Positions 35,801-44,792 of a stretch of 64,000 bases of DNA are shown piece by piece. The position numbers were made by a program, and so were the translations under genes. The DNA is from Bog-756 sp963703145. Its GTDB lineage: Bacteria > Actinomycetota > Acidimicrobiia > Acidimicrobiales > RAAP-2. Under the pieces are notes generated by a model. The model was given only the letters and a program-made list of their open reading frames with translations. It searched no databases and had not been told where the DNA came from. How positions within the stretch are numbered: the first letter of the stretch is position 1; each line of letters opens with the position of its first letter. Where the stretch lies: contig OY969793.1 of NCBI GenBank assembly GCA_963703145.1, positions 868,001-932,000 on the forward strand, read 5' to 3'.

Positions 35801-36632
35801 GTACGCCTGTGTCGGATTCGAGTACGGCTACTCGGTCGAGGCCCCCGAAGGGCTGGTGGCGTGGGAGGCGCAGTTCGGCGACTTCTGGAACGGCGCCGAG
35901 ATCATCGTCGACAACTTCCTGGTGGCCGCCGAGGACAAATGGGGGCAGAAGTCGGGACTCGTGCTCCTGCTTCCGCACGGTTACGAGGGCCAGGGCCCCG
36001 AGCACTCGTCGGCCCGCATCGAACGCTTCTTGACCCTGTGCGCCCGGGGCAACATGCGGGTGACCGACCCAACCACCGCCGCGCAGTACTTCCACCTGCT
36101 CCGGTCCCAGGTCCGGGGCGAGGGACGGCGTCCACTCATCGTGTTCACCCCCAAGTCGCTCCTCCGGGCCCGCCAGGCACGCTCGCCTATCGGTGCCTTC
36201 ACCACGGGCTCCTTCGCCGAGGTGCTGGACGACCCCGCCGCCGACCGCGAGGACTTCGATCCTGCCGCTGTCACCCGAGTCGTGCTGTGCACGGGCAAGA
36301 TCGCCTATGACGCGCTCGGGCGGCGTGACGAGCTCGGCCAAGCGGGCGCCGGTGTGGTGGTGGTGCGGGTCGAGCAGCTCTACCCGTGGCCCAAGTCGAC
36401 CATCCAGGGCATCCTCTCCCGCTATCCCAATGCCACCGAGGTGGTCTGGTTGCAGGAAGAGCCCGAGAACATGGGTGCCTGGAATTTCGTGCACGGCCGG
36501 CTGCACAAGGTGCTGCGTCAGAGTCACACGCTCCGCCACGTGAGTCGGGCCGAGTCGGCCAGCCCGGCATCGGGGAGCGCGGCCCTGCACCGGCTCGAAC
36601 AGGACGACCTGCTGGCCCGTTCGGTGGGCTGA
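32853..36632 (+). CDS. kgd: Multifunctional 2-oxoglutarate metabolism enzyme (E1 with fused E2 catalytic domain)
   Basis: This is the mycobacterial-type Kgd/SucA of the TCA cycle, acting as 2-oxoglutarate dehydrogenase E1 (also decarboxylase or carboligase). The N-terminal segment (WLVEDMFDRYRADP) is followed by a Pro/Ala linker and a succinyltransferase-type domain with TYDHRIIQGAESG at about residue 333. The thiamine-diphosphate domain follows (GMSHRGRLNVLANIVGKSYG, GDAAFAGQGVVAETLNLS, INNQLGF) and the C-terminal transketolase-like region. The 1259 residues match the 1230-residue mycobacterial protein. ATG 32853 is chosen; the frame upstream overlaps the queD operon. Confidence 0.95.
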   Translation: MDATTEGDGSPASSTQLGASGAGSFGPNAWLVEDMFDRYRADPTSVSDSWREFFADYRPAGGPLAPPAAPAPAPPTPVTALPASGPPHTGTGAVASPAAAAPSDRSTAPIPVPADISEDQAVPLRGAAGRIVANMEASLGVPTATSVRAVPAKLLEVNRTVINNQLLRTVGGKVSFTHLIGYAVVKGLMAIPAMNAAFVADADGKGTPGVIRHRHVGLGLAVDVEKSDGSRTLLVPCIRGADALDFRGFVSSYEDLVRKIHTNKIAPDDFAGTTVSLTNPGTLGTVQSVPRLMPGQGLIVGVGALGFPAGFKAADPRTLAELGIGKSVTITSTYDHRIIQGAESGLFLAYVSECLMGGHGFYDEVFESLEVPYEPVRWERDASAPDEEGEGAHLRLIKQVHVQTLINMYRVRGHLIAHLDPLDAEPPVLHPELDPLHYGLTIWDLPRHFVADGLAGKDLATLDEILHVLRDAYCRTLGVEYMHIQDPEQKRWIQQHVEGVSQTLAPDEQRHILGRLNAAEVFERFLHSRYVGQKRFGLEGAESAIVLLDTILDEAVHQGLTESVMGMSHRGRLNVLANIVGKSYGEIFEEFEGNLDPESVQGSGDVKYHKGAVGTFVARNGGTIPVAMASNPSHLEAVDPVVVGMARAKQDAAGGEQGSGPALEDGAGEPFPILPILLHGDAAFAGQGVVAETLNLSGLAGYRTGGTIHIVINNQLGFTTAPEAARTSVYPTDVAKMVQAPIFHVNGDDPEACARAARLAFGFRQAFHKDVVIDMVCYRRHGHNEGDDPSYTQPLMYALIEAKRSVRKLYTESLVRRGDISLEEAEQALDDFSGRLQAALDETRAEAESTPQVAPALPAYVVPDLWIPPVETGVDASVLSRIAHEVRSVPDGFVIHPKLARQFEQRDKMVADGEIDWALGEAMAIGSLLLEGSNVRLTGQDTRRGTFSHRHAVLVDHTTGQEHVPLAGLGGGRFTIRDSLLSEYACVGFEYGYSVEAPEGLVAWEAQFGDFWNGAEIIVDNFLVAAEDKWGQKSGLVLLLPHGYEGQGPEHSSARIERFLTLCARGNMRVTDPTTAAQYFHLLRSQVRGEGRRPLIVFTPKSLLRARQARSPIGAFTTGSFAEVLDDPAADREDFDPAAVTRVVLCTGKIAYDALGRRDELGQAGAGVVVVRVEQLYPWPKSTIQGILSRYPNATEVVWLQEEPENMGAWNFVHGRLHKVLRQSHTLRHVSRAESASPASGSAALHRLEQDDLLARSVG

Positions 36633-36773
36633 CTCCCACGAGCTCCACCGCTTGCCCGCATCGTGCGCCGCAGGCGCTCCTTGGTGCGGGATCGAGCGGT
36701 GCGTCGGAGGTTCAACCGGTAGAGCCTCGCCTGTGTGGCGAAAGGTCCCGCGGACGGGACGGTGAGGCCGGGG

Positions 36774-38121
36774 TCAGACCAGGAAGTCGTGGGCCAGCGC
36801 GATCCACATCTCGGTGGACAGGTGCAGTGACTCCACGTCCACCCGCTCGTCGATGCCATGGAACATGGCGCCGTACTGCTCGAACCCGATGGCGGTGCTG
36901 TGTAGGCCGAAGCCGTAGGCCACCCCGCCCAGTGCCCGATGGAAGCGGGCGTCGGTGGCCCCGACGGTGAGGAACGGCACGGTGCGGGCACCGGGGTAGA
37001 ACAGCTGGCTGACCCGCTCCAGGGCGTCCCACAGCGGCGTGTCGATCGGCGAGGTGGTCGACACCTGTTCGGAGCCGAACCGGATCTCCACGTCGTCGGC
37101 CAGATCGCCGAGGATCTCTCCCAGCATGGCCCGGATGTCGCCGGCGTCCCATCCCGGCAACGATCGGATGTCGAGCTCGAGCTCGACCCGGTCGGGGATG
37201 ACGTTGATCTTGTTGCCCGCCCGCATGATGGTGGGCGCCACCGTGGTGTGGGTGCAGGCGTGGGCCTGGCGGGCCAGGCCGACCAGGGGCAACTCGTCGC
37301 AGAAGGCGTCGATCCGGTCGGGGTCGAGCAGGGGCTCGGCTAGCTCTGGAGGGAAGCCGATCCCCTCGATGAATCGGATCCAGGCCTCGTGCAGCTGGGC
37401 CTGGGGTCGGTACTCATCCACGCGTCGGACGACCTCAGCCGCTTTGACCAGGGCATTGTCCGTCCGGAAGGGTTGACTGCCGTGACCCGGGGTGCCCCTG
37501 ACGGTGAGGATGCACCAGTACACGCCCTTCTCGCCGACGATCACCGGCAGCCGAGGGGTCCCGTCCGCCCCACCCATCGGGAACCCGCCCGACTCGGTGA
37601 TCACATAGTCGGAGTGGACCTCGTCGGCGGCGTGCTCGCACAGCCACTCGGCCCCGTAGGTGCCGAGCGCCTCCTCGTCGGCCACCGCGACATAGGTCAG
37701 GTCGCCGGCCGGCTGGAACCCAGACAGCGCGAAGGTGGCGGAGGCCGGTGGCCATGGTGGCGGTCAGGTTCAGCATGTCGATGGCACCTCGCCCCCACAC
37801 CTCCCCATCGATCAACTCGCCCCCGAACGGGTCGTGGCGCCAGTCGTCACCGTGGGCGGGGACCACGTCGGTGTGCCCGAGCAGGGTGAGGGACGGCGCG
37901 TGCGGGTCGGATCCGTGGATCTTGGCCACCAGTGAGGTGCGGCCCTCGGCCGGCTCGAACGTCTGGAGGTCGACGCCGGAACCGTCGAGGTAGGCCGCCA
38001 GCAGCTCCGCGCTCCGCTGCTCGTGGCCCGACGCCGCCGTCCCGTCGTTGACGCACTGGTTGCGGATCAGGTGGGACAGCAGCTCGGTGGCCTCTCCGGT
38101 GCGGCTGGTCTCCGAGGTCAC
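36774..38121 (-). CDS. M20 family metallopeptidase/deacylase (frameshifted)
   Basis: This zinc aminoacylase/dipeptidase-type hydrolase shows LLGHTDVVPAHGDDW and WGRGAIDMLN in the first frame, and VADEEALGTYGAEWL, GTPGHGSQPF, DIRSLPG and PFLTVGATDARFHR in the next. The two halves join if one extra base at about 37727-37733 is removed (RHL, then ALSGFQPAGDLTYVAVADEE). Together they give about 450 residues, normal for the family. It is convergent with kgd. Confidence 0.83.
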
Positions 38122-38241
38122 GGTGGCATCCTAGGTCCGGGTCCACCGGCAGGATCCGACCAACACCGCCTGGCTCGCCCGGGGCTCCGAGGGCCAGCAT
38201 GGTCGGAGTCCGCCTGGTCAGATGGTTGACTGTGGAGGTCT

Positions 38242-38703
38242 ATGGAACAAGAACTCCCTGATCGTCGCCGGATCGTCGTCGACGGCTCCAACATCGCCAC
38301 CGAGGGCCGCACGCTGCCCAGCTTGTCGCAACTCGACGAAGCCATACGCAGCTTCCTCGAGGAGTACCGGGGCTTTTCGACCTCGGACGTGACCGTGGTG
38401 GTGGACGCCTCGTTCGGGCACCGGATCGATCCCTCAGAGGTGGCGGCATTCGAGCAGGCCATCGAGCACGGCGAGATGATCACACCGCCGGCGGGTGCCG
38501 TCGGCCGGGGGGACGGATTCATCCTCCGCATCGCCGAGAAGTCCGGCGCCCTGGTGCTGTCCAACGACTCCTTCCAGGAATTCCACGCCGAGCGGCCCTG
38601 GCTGTTCGAGCCGGGCCGGTTGATCGGTGGCAAGCCGGTACCGGGCGTGGGCTGGATCTTCACCCCGCGCACCCGGTTCGCGGTGCGAAGAGCCGATCGG
38701 TGA
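38242..38703 (+). CDS. NYN/Zc3h12a-type ribonuclease domain protein
   Basis: This 153-residue protein has a PIN-like NYN nuclease fold. It begins RRIVVDGSNIATEG, with the first metal Asp, has VTVVVDASFGHR for the second, GRGDGFILRIAEK for the third, and VLSNDSFQEF. These match Zc3h12a/NYN ribonucleases, so it probably cleaves RNA. GTGA overlap with the next gene, which encodes a Lys-rich linker and an S1-like domain, suggests they work together. Confidence 0.82.
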   Translation: MEQELPDRRRIVVDGSNIATEGRTLPSLSQLDEAIRSFLEEYRGFSTSDVTVVVDASFGHRIDPSEVAAFEQAIEHGEMITPPAGAVGRGDGFILRIAEKSGALVLSNDSFQEFHAERPWLFEPGRLIGGKPVPGVGWIFTPRTRFAVRRADR

Positions 38704-39441
38704 CCAGCAAGTCGAGGAGGGATGCGAAGTCGGCCGAGGCCGACGCCGCCGGGTCCGAGGACACTGCGGCCGAGGTCACCACCGACGGGACGGGGCCCAG
38801 GGCACCGAGAGCGGCCAAGACCACCAAGGCGGCCAAGACCACGAAGGCCACCAAGACCACCAAGGCGGCCCAGAAGGCTGCGACGGCCGACGCCGCCCCG
38901 TCGAAGGCGGCCAAGGCCACGAAGACGACCAAGGCTGCCAAGGCCACCGCGGCGACCAAGCCCGCCAAGGCCACCAAGGCCACCAAGGCCGCAGCCAAGG
39001 CGGGAAAGGCGTCGGATGCCGCGTCGCCCACGAAGGCGGCCAAAGCCACCAAAGCCACGAAAGGCCGCCAAGGGGGCCACGGGTGGAAGCAGGGGCTCTG
39101 CGGACCTCGACGCCGACTCGGCTGACACCCCGCCGAAGCGGGGGAGGTCGGCGGGCACCCACGAGGCGGCCCTCAACAACCCGCTCACCTTCCTCACGTT
39201 CATCGCCGACCATCCGGTGGACAGCACGTTCGACGGCACCGTCGTCTCGTTCACCTCCCACGGCGCCCACGTCGAGGTGGGTGGCATGTTGTGCCACGTG
39301 CCCTTGCGGGGTCTCGGTGACCCCCCGCCCAACAAGGCCCGCCAGGTCCTGACCAAAGGGGAGACCCGCCCCTTCGTGCTGGTGTCGCTCGATGCCGCCC
39401 GACGTCGGGCCGAGCTGGCCCTCCCCGGCTTCGCCGGCTGA
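38700..39441 (+). CDS. Lys/Ala/Thr-rich repeat protein with C-terminal S1-like domain (frameshifted)
   Basis: The first 120 residues are low-complexity KAAKTTKATK repeats. About 120 residues then follow with NNPLTFLTFIADHPVDSTFD, TVVSFTSHGAHVEV and FVLVSLDAARRRAELAL, which look like an S1-type RNA-binding barrel. The two parts are in different frames: an extra A in the AAA run at 39060-39062 separates them, and removing it restores an uninterrupted protein. Its start overlaps the NYN nuclease stop. It probably binds RNA with the nuclease; this is inference from domains and position. Confidence 0.68.
38812..39062 (+). repeat. Low-complexity repeats encoding (K/A/T)n linker
   Basis: Irregular GCCACCAAG / GCGGCCAAG units encode Lys-Ala-Ala-Lys-Thr-Thr type residues, similar in composition to the tail of the HU at 18140. 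The frameshift of this gene lies at its 3' end. Confidence 0.75.
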
Positions 39442-39515
39442 GAGGGACCTGTCTGGGCCCGGCCGGTCACCGGGGAGCGCTCGCCGGTGTCGGTGGCCCG
39501 GTAACCTCGACCTCC

Positions 39516-39956
39516 GTGCGCGCCGAGGACTACCTGCCCCACCGGGACCCGTTCTTGTTCATCACCGAGCTGCTGTCCGTCGAGCCCGGTCAGTCGGCCC
39601 GGGGCACGTGGCAGCTGCGGGGTGATGAAGCCTTCTTCGCCGGGCACTTCCCGGGCCGCCCGACGCTGCCCGGGGTGCTGATGGTGGAGGCCATGGCCCA
39701 GTTGGGCGGGGTGGCGGTGCTGGCCGATCCTCGGTTCGCCGGCAAGCTGCCGCTCTTCGGCGGTATCGAGAAGGCCAGATTCCGCCGCCAGGTCGTGCCC
39801 GGAGACCTGCTCGAGATGGAGGTGACCCTGGGCCGCATGTCGGCCCGGGCCGGTAAGGGGTCAGGGCGTGCCACCGTGGCGGGCAAGCTGGCCTGCGAGG
39901 CCGATCTGTTGTTCGTACTGGCCGACGGCATCGGTGCCGCGGCCACACCGGGCTGA
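39516..39956 (+). CDS. fabZ: FabZ-like 3-hydroxyacyl-ACP dehydratase
   Basis: This hot-dog-fold dehydratase of fatty-acid synthesis begins YLPHRDPFLFI. The catalytic His is in FFAGHFPGRPTLPGVLMVEAMAQ, with Glu in the same motif, and GIEKARFRRQVVPGDLLEME follows. The 146 residues are typical. GTG 39516 is the start. It lies 13 bp before xthA. Confidence 0.88.
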   Translation: MRAEDYLPHRDPFLFITELLSVEPGQSARGTWQLRGDEAFFAGHFPGRPTLPGVLMVEAMAQLGGVAVLADPRFAGKLPLFGGIEKARFRRQVVPGDLLEMEVTLGRMSARAGKGSGRATVAGKLACEADLLFVLADGIGAAATPG

Positions 39957-39969
39957 GGAGCAGCGTCCC

Positions 39970-40740
39970 ATGCGTATCGCCACCTGGAACGTCAACTCGC
40001 TCACCGCCCGGCTCCCCAGGGTCGAGGAGTGGATCGACTACGCCCAACCCGACGTCCTCTGCCTCCAGGAGACCAAGCAGGCAGACGCGTCGTTCCCCCA
40101 CGGGGCCTTCGCCGCATTGGGCTACGAGACGGCCCACCACGGGGATGGCCGCTGGAACGGCGTGGCCATCGTCAGCCGGGTGGGACTGTCCGGTGTGTCG
40201 ACCGGACTGCAGAGCGACGACGACCAGGGGACGCGCCTCATCGGCGCCGACTGCGGCGGGGTCCGCATCTACTCGGCCTACGTCCCCAACGGCCGGAGTC
40301 TCGACAGCGAGCACTTCCCGGCCAAGCTGGACTGGCTGGGCCACCTCAAGGCGCTCCTGGCCGCCACCAGCTCGCCGGACGAACCGGTGGCGGTGTGCGG
40401 TGACTTCAATGTGGCGCCCGAGGACCGTGATGTCTGGGACCGGTCGAAGTTCGAGGGCATGACCCATGTGAGCCAGCCGGAGCGTGACGCGCTCGCCGAC
40501 CTCGAGTCCTTCGGCCTGGTCGACGTGTTCCGGCGACTGTACGACGAGGACCAGCTGTTCTCGTGGTGGGACTATCGAGCCGGTTCGTTCCACAAGCACC
40601 AGGGGATGCGCATCGACCTGATTCTCGCCACCGCGGTCCTGGCCGACCGGGCCACCTGGGGGTTGATCGATCGCAACGCTCGCAAAGGTGAGAAGCCCTC
40701 AGACCACACGCCCGTGTTCATCGACACCACCGTGCCGTAG
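39970..40740 (+). CDS. xthA: Exodeoxyribonuclease III (AP endonuclease)
   Basis: This Mg-dependent AP endonuclease and 3'-5' exonuclease of base excision repair has 256 residues. MRIATWNVNSLTARLPR begins the fold, with metal Glu in CLQETKQAD, catalytic Asp/Asn in CGDFNVAPEDRDVWD, RIDLILAT, and the final His in KPSDHTPVFI. ATG 39970 is chosen because homology starts there. Confidence 0.94.
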   Translation: MRIATWNVNSLTARLPRVEEWIDYAQPDVLCLQETKQADASFPHGAFAALGYETAHHGDGRWNGVAIVSRVGLSGVSTGLQSDDDQGTRLIGADCGGVRIYSAYVPNGRSLDSEHFPAKLDWLGHLKALLAATSSPDEPVAVCGDFNVAPEDRDVWDRSKFEGMTHVSQPERDALADLESFGLVDVFRRLYDEDQLFSWWDYRAGSFHKHQGMRIDLILATAVLADRATWGLIDRNARKGEKPSDHTPVFIDTTVP

Positions 40741-40860
40741 TCACCCTTCCAGGCCGCGATGGGCCGGGTAGAGTCGATGTGTTGCACCCGCCACCCGTCC
40801 ACCGGCCGGGCGTCGCCTCCTCGGTGGAGAGCAACACGAACGGTGAGGGGTGTGGCACCG

Positions 40861-42228
40861 ATGACCGACTGGGCAACCAATCAGGGATCGACAGCGCGGC
40901 TGACCCGGTGGAGTCCGGGCCACGCCGTGACGATGACCGTGGTGGTGACCGCCACCGTACTGGCCTCGGTCGGCGTACTGGCGTCGTCTGCCTCGGCGGC
41001 ACAGCCGAGGAAGAGTCCCTCCGCACTGATCGCAGCCGCGGTGCCCGGCACCGCACCGGTTCCCGTGGCGCCCAGGACCGCGTCACTTGCCCCGATCTCG
41101 AAGGCGACGACGGCCAGCCTGAGCGGCCTCGACCCCTCGCCCCAGGTGACGTCGACCACCACCGGCATCGTGGCCACCTATGTCAATCAGGTGCTGACCG
41201 TGACCTGGGGTGTCAACGACGTGCTCACCGTGTCGGGGGCCGGTCCCTTGGCCAGTGGCACCACGGTCGACAGCATCGCAGGGACGGTCGGCGTCACGGT
41301 CGGGCAGGCCTGTGGGTCCGGCGGCAGCCTGGCCTCTGTCTCCATCGACCAGCTGGGCCTGGATCCAACGAGCAACGTGACATCCCTCTCGCTGCAGTTC
41401 GGGTGCATCACCGGCACGTTGGGATTCGTGGTCTTTGGGACCGTGGGCCTCAACGTCCCGCCGACCACCCGCCCGGCCGCCTACAACCTCTTCCAGTCCG
41501 ATCAGACGGTGACTGGGTTCGGCAACGTCCCGCTCCTTTCCTTCGTGGGGGGCCTTGTGCCTCCCGAGTTCAATGCGCCGGTGGTGGGAATGGCTACCAC
41601 CGCATTGGACGGCGGGTACTGGACCACGGGATCCGACGGCGGTGTCTTCTCCTTCGGCGACGCCCGCTTCTACGGGTCGACCGGCGGGCTGCGGCTCAAC
41701 AAGCCCATCGTGGGCATGGCCGCCACGCCCGATGACAAGGGCTACTGGCTGGTGGCGTCCGATGGCGGCATCTTCTCCTTCGGCGACGCCCGCTTCTACG
41801 GGTCGACCGGCGGGCTGCGGCTCAACAAGCCCATCGTGGGCATGGCCGCCACGCCCGACGGCAAGGGCTACTGGCTGGTGGCGTCCGACGGCGGCATCTT
41901 CTCCTTCGGCGACGCCTCATTCCATGGCTCGACCGGCGGGCTGCGACTCAACAAGCCCATCGTCGGCATGGGTGCCACCCCGAGCGGCTTGGGCTACTGG
42001 CTGGTGGCCTCCGACGGCGGGATCTTCACCTTCGGTGACGCCGGGTTCCACGGCTCTTCGGGGTCCCTTGCGCTGAACAGTCCGATCGTCGGCATGGCCC
42101 CGACCGCCGACGGGCAGGGGTACTGGCTGGCCGCCGCCGATGGTGGCGTCTTCTCGTACGGCGATGCGGCCTTCGCCGGCAGCCTCGGGGGCACGGACAT
42201 CGACAACGTGGCCGGCATCGTGCGCTGA
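40861..42228 (+). CDS. Secreted protein with 42-residue GYWLVASDGGIFSFGDA repeats
   Basis: The N-terminus has a positively charged region and a hydrophobic segment (VTMTVVVTATVLASVGVLA) ending SSASAAQ, a good signal peptide. A beta-rich unique region of about 180 residues follows. About five repeats of 42 residues close the protein, each with PIVGMAATPDGKGYW and LVASDGGIFSFGDA, probably a propeller-like or solenoid surface fold. Such repeats are common in Acidimicrobiia and relatives, usually on exported proteins, with no firm function. ATG 40861 is chosen for the signal peptide. Confidence 0.82.
   Translation: MTDWATNQGSTARLTRWSPGHAVTMTVVVTATVLASVGVLASSASAAQPRKSPSALIAAAVPGTAPVPVAPRTASLAPISKATTASLSGLDPSPQVTSTTTGIVATYVNQVLTVTWGVNDVLTVSGAGPLASGTTVDSIAGTVGVTVGQACGSGGSLASVSIDQLGLDPTSNVTSLSLQFGCITGTLGFVVFGTVGLNVPPTTRPAAYNLFQSDQTVTGFGNVPLLSFVGGLVPPEFNAPVVGMATTALDGGYWTTGSDGGVFSFGDARFYGSTGGLRLNKPIVGMAATPDDKGYWLVASDGGIFSFGDARFYGSTGGLRLNKPIVGMAATPDGKGYWLVASDGGIFSFGDASFHGSTGGLRLNKPIVGMGATPSGLGYWLVASDGGIFTFGDAGFHGSSGSLALNSPIVGMAPTADGQGYWLAAADGGVFSYGDAAFAGSLGGTDIDNVAGIVR
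41575..42204 (+). repeat. 126-bp tandem repeats (about five copies)
   Basis: Units are spaced exactly 126 bp (42 codons). The units beginning at 41647 and 41773 differ at only about three bases, which points to recent expansion or homogenisation. Confidence 0.87.
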
Positions 42229-42273
42229 CCCCGACCGGGAGGTCGGCCGCTTCGGCTCAGGTCCTAGCGGTGC

Positions 42274-43902
42274 TCAGGCCCCGAGGGTGGCACGCATGGC
42301 GGCGATGCGCTGGCCGGCGTCCCTCGGGGTGATCCTGCCGTTACCGGTGCGGGACACCCGGGCCACCGAGGCGAGCCATGGCGACGGTTGGCGCTCCATC
42401 TGCCGGCCGTTGCCCATCCGCCTGCTCCGGGCCCATGAGCAGTGCAGCTCACGGGAGGCACGGGTCATGGCCACGTACAACAGTCGGCGCTCCTCGTCCC
42501 GGGTCGACGGCGTGGTGGCGTAGACGATGGGCACGAATCCCTCCTCCACCCCGACGACGTAGACCGACGTCCACTCGAGACCCTTGGCCCGGTGGAAGGT
42601 CGCCAGCTCGACGGCATCGGTGACTTCGTCGCCCGGACGTCCCGGTCCCCGACGTCGACCGGGCGTCGGTGCCGGCTCGGATCGGGGGGCTTCGCCGGCC
42701 GGCGACTCGGGGCCTGGGGCGATCCGGTGGGGGATGCCGGCCCGCTCCAGGGCCCGGGCCATCAGGGCCAGCTGGTCGTGGGTACGGGCCAGGACCGCCT
42801 GGTCCGACCACGACCGACCTTCCTCGGAACGCTCCATGATGAGGGACACCACGCCTTCGGCCTCGGCGGTCTCGTCCGCAAAGGCGGTGACCACCGGCAT
42901 CGGGCCGTCCGGGGCGAGGGAGCGGGGTGGGACCGCGGCGGCGCGGCCCAGGCCGGCGGTGGCCGCCGCCACCACCTGGGGGGTCGACCGGTGGTTCTCG
43001 TCGAGCCGGACCACCTCCATGCCGGCCTCGGCCTCGGGGAGACGGGCCAGGAGTGTCGGATCCGCACCGTTCCAGCCGTAGATGGCCTGATTGGGATCGC
43101 CAACAGCGCACAGGTCGCGACGCTCGCCCATCAGTGCGTCGACCAGCCGGAACTGGGCCGGATTGACATCCTGGAACTCGTCGACCGACAGGTGGCGATA
43201 GCGCCAGTGCATGCGTTCGGCGAAGTCTGCGTCGTCGAGGAGCAGGTCCCCCGCTCGCACCAGGACGTCGTCCAGGTCGAGGGACCGCCGTCGGGCGAGG
43301 GCCAGGTTGTAGCCGGCGAAGGCCTCGGCCACACGTTCGGGATCGACCAGTGTGGTCCGGCCGGCCGCCCCCGCCTCGCCGACGTATCGGTCGGGGGTGA
43401 GACAGCGCGCCTTGGCCCAGGCGATCTCGGTCTCGATGGCCGCCGCCAGTGCCGGATCCTTGACCAGCTCCCGGACCAGCCGGAACCGGTGCTCGGCCAC
43501 CACCGGGGGCGGCTGGCCCCGGTCGATGGCCTCCCGGCGCAGGAGGGTGAGGGCCAGCTGGTGGAGTGTGCCGGCCCGCACGCCGGGCCTGGGCACGCCT
43601 CCGTTGGTCCCGGGTGCGGACACCGGGACGCCGTAACGGCCGAGGCGCTCGCGCAGCTCCCGGGCCGCTTTGCGGGTGAAGGTGCACACCGCGGTGTGGT
43701 CGGCGTCGGCCGATCCGTCCTGGATCCTCCTCGCCACCCGGAGGGTCAGGACACGGGTCTTGCCTGATCCGGCACCGGCCACGATGCACAAGGAGCGGGC
43801 CGTCGATGCCACGGCCTGGGACTGGGCCGCGGTGAGCGTGGCCATGGCCTCGGCCAGGGCCGTGTCGCCGGACGAGGGTCCCGTCGGAGGTTCGAGTCGC
43901 AC
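42274..43902 (-). CDS. UvrD/PcrA-like superfamily 1 DNA helicase
   Basis: This ATP-dependent helicase has LTAAQSQAV (Q motif), Walker A VAGAGSGKTRVL, TFTRKAARELRERL, Walker B VDEFQDVNPAQF, GDPNQAIYGWNGAD, FHRAKGLEWTSVYV and YVAMTRASREL. At 542 residues it is shorter than UvrD/PcrA (about 700), with reduced 2B and C-terminal parts, similar to small actinobacterial UvrD2-like forms. There is no HRDC domain. It is divergent from the hydrolase at 44022 and convergent with the repeat protein. Confidence 0.9.
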   Translation of the reverse strand: MRLEPPTGPSSGDTALAEAMATLTAAQSQAVASTARSLCIVAGAGSGKTRVLTLRVARRIQDGSADADHTAVCTFTRKAARELRERLGRYGVPVSAPGTNGGVPRPGVRAGTLHQLALTLLRREAIDRGQPPPVVAEHRFRLVRELVKDPALAAAIETEIAWAKARCLTPDRYVGEAGAAGRTTLVDPERVAEAFAGYNLALARRRSLDLDDVLVRAGDLLLDDADFAERMHWRYRHLSVDEFQDVNPAQFRLVDALMGERRDLCAVGDPNQAIYGWNGADPTLLARLPEAEAGMEVVRLDENHRSTPQVVAAATAGLGRAAAVPPRSLAPDGPMPVVTAFADETAEAEGVVSLIMERSEEGRSWSDQAVLARTHDQLALMARALERAGIPHRIAPGPESPAGEAPRSEPAPTPGRRRGPGRPGDEVTDAVELATFHRAKGLEWTSVYVVGVEEGFVPIVYATTPSTRDEERRLLYVAMTRASRELHCSWARSRRMGNGRQMERQPSPWLASVARVSRTGNGRITPRDAGQRIAAMRATLGA

Positions 43903-44021
43903 CGTCGGTCAGGCTACCGGTCGGGTACCTCACCCCCGGGGTTGGTGCGGTGCGGCGTGCTGGTGCTGACCGGTCGGATCGGCCGCAAATGCCCGCTTGG
44001 CCCCAGAGCGGTCGGTAGGGT

Positions 44022-44792
44022 GTGCCGGTGCTGAAGTCGTTCGCCGGCGGACAGGTGTTCGGCAGCACCTGGGGACCGCGGCCGGCGACGGTGCTGGCAC
44101 TTCATGGCTGGCAGCGTACCCACCAGGACTTCTCATCGGTCTTCGCTCCAACTGGCGGCCCGGCCGACGACGGGCCCGGCGCACTGGCTGTCGACCTGTT
44201 CGGGTTCGGGGCCACGCCGGCGCCGCCGGAGCCGTGGGGGTCGGCCGAGTACGCCGCCCACCTGGTGGCGCTGTTCGAGGAGCCGGGCGTACTGGCCGAT
44301 CGGGTAGTGCTGGTCGGGCATTCCTTCGGCGGTCGGGTGGCGGTCCCTCTGGTCGGACTGGTGCCCGACCGGATCGAGCGCCTGGTCCTGACGGGCGTGC
44401 CGCTGCTCGACCGGCAAGGACGCCGGGCCCGGCCCGCGCTCACCTACCGGCTGATCCGGCGGTTGCACGCCCTGGGGGTGGTGGGGGAGAAGCGCATGGA
44501 GGCCATGCGCAACCGGTACGGCTCCCCGGACTACCGCGCCGCCCAGGGGGTCATGCGGGCGGTGTTCGTCCGGCTGCTCGCCGAGCAGTACACCGCAGGC
44601 ATGGCGGCGATCGGGTGCCCGGTCGATCTGGTGTGGGGCGAGAACGACACCGAGGTTCCCCCCGAAGTGGCCGAACGGGCCCTCGGACTGTTCCCCTCAG
44701 CAGCGCTGACCGTCCTGGCCGGGGTGGGGCACCTGACACCCACCGAAGCCCCCGAGGCCCTCCGCCGGGCCATCCTCGGAAGGCCGCAGTGA
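44022..44792 (+). CDS. Alpha/beta hydrolase
   Basis: This 256-residue hydrolase has ALHGWQRTHQDF, nucleophile Ser in LVGHSFGGRVAV, Asp in WGENDTEVPPE and His in GVGHLTPTEAP. It has no signal peptide. The start is GTG 44022 or 44028. It overlaps the membrane Mur ligase gene by GTGA and begins a run hydrolase-MurF-like-Ddl-PH protein, so a cell-wall role is possible. Confidence 0.82.
   Translation: MPVLKSFAGGQVFGSTWGPRPATVLALHGWQRTHQDFSSVFAPTGGPADDGPGALAVDLFGFGATPAPPEPWGSAEYAAHLVALFEEPGVLADRVVLVGHSFGGRVAVPLVGLVPDRIERLVLTGVPLLDRQGRRARPALTYRLIRRLHALGVVGEKRMEAMRNRYGSPDYRAAQGVMRAVFVRLLAEQYTAGMAAIGCPVDLVWGENDTEVPPEVAERALGLFPSAALTVLAGVGHLTPTEAPEALRRAILGRPQ

Noticed and set aside
33222..36590. Long antisense frames under kgd
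   Set aside because: Kgd is continuous and conserved across the whole region; the antisense frames are shadows.
36633..36773. tRNA-like sequence (GGTTCAACC) between kgd and the M20 gene
   Set aside because: No acceptor or anticodon stems can be formed around it; there is only a weak GC hairpin that may aid termination.
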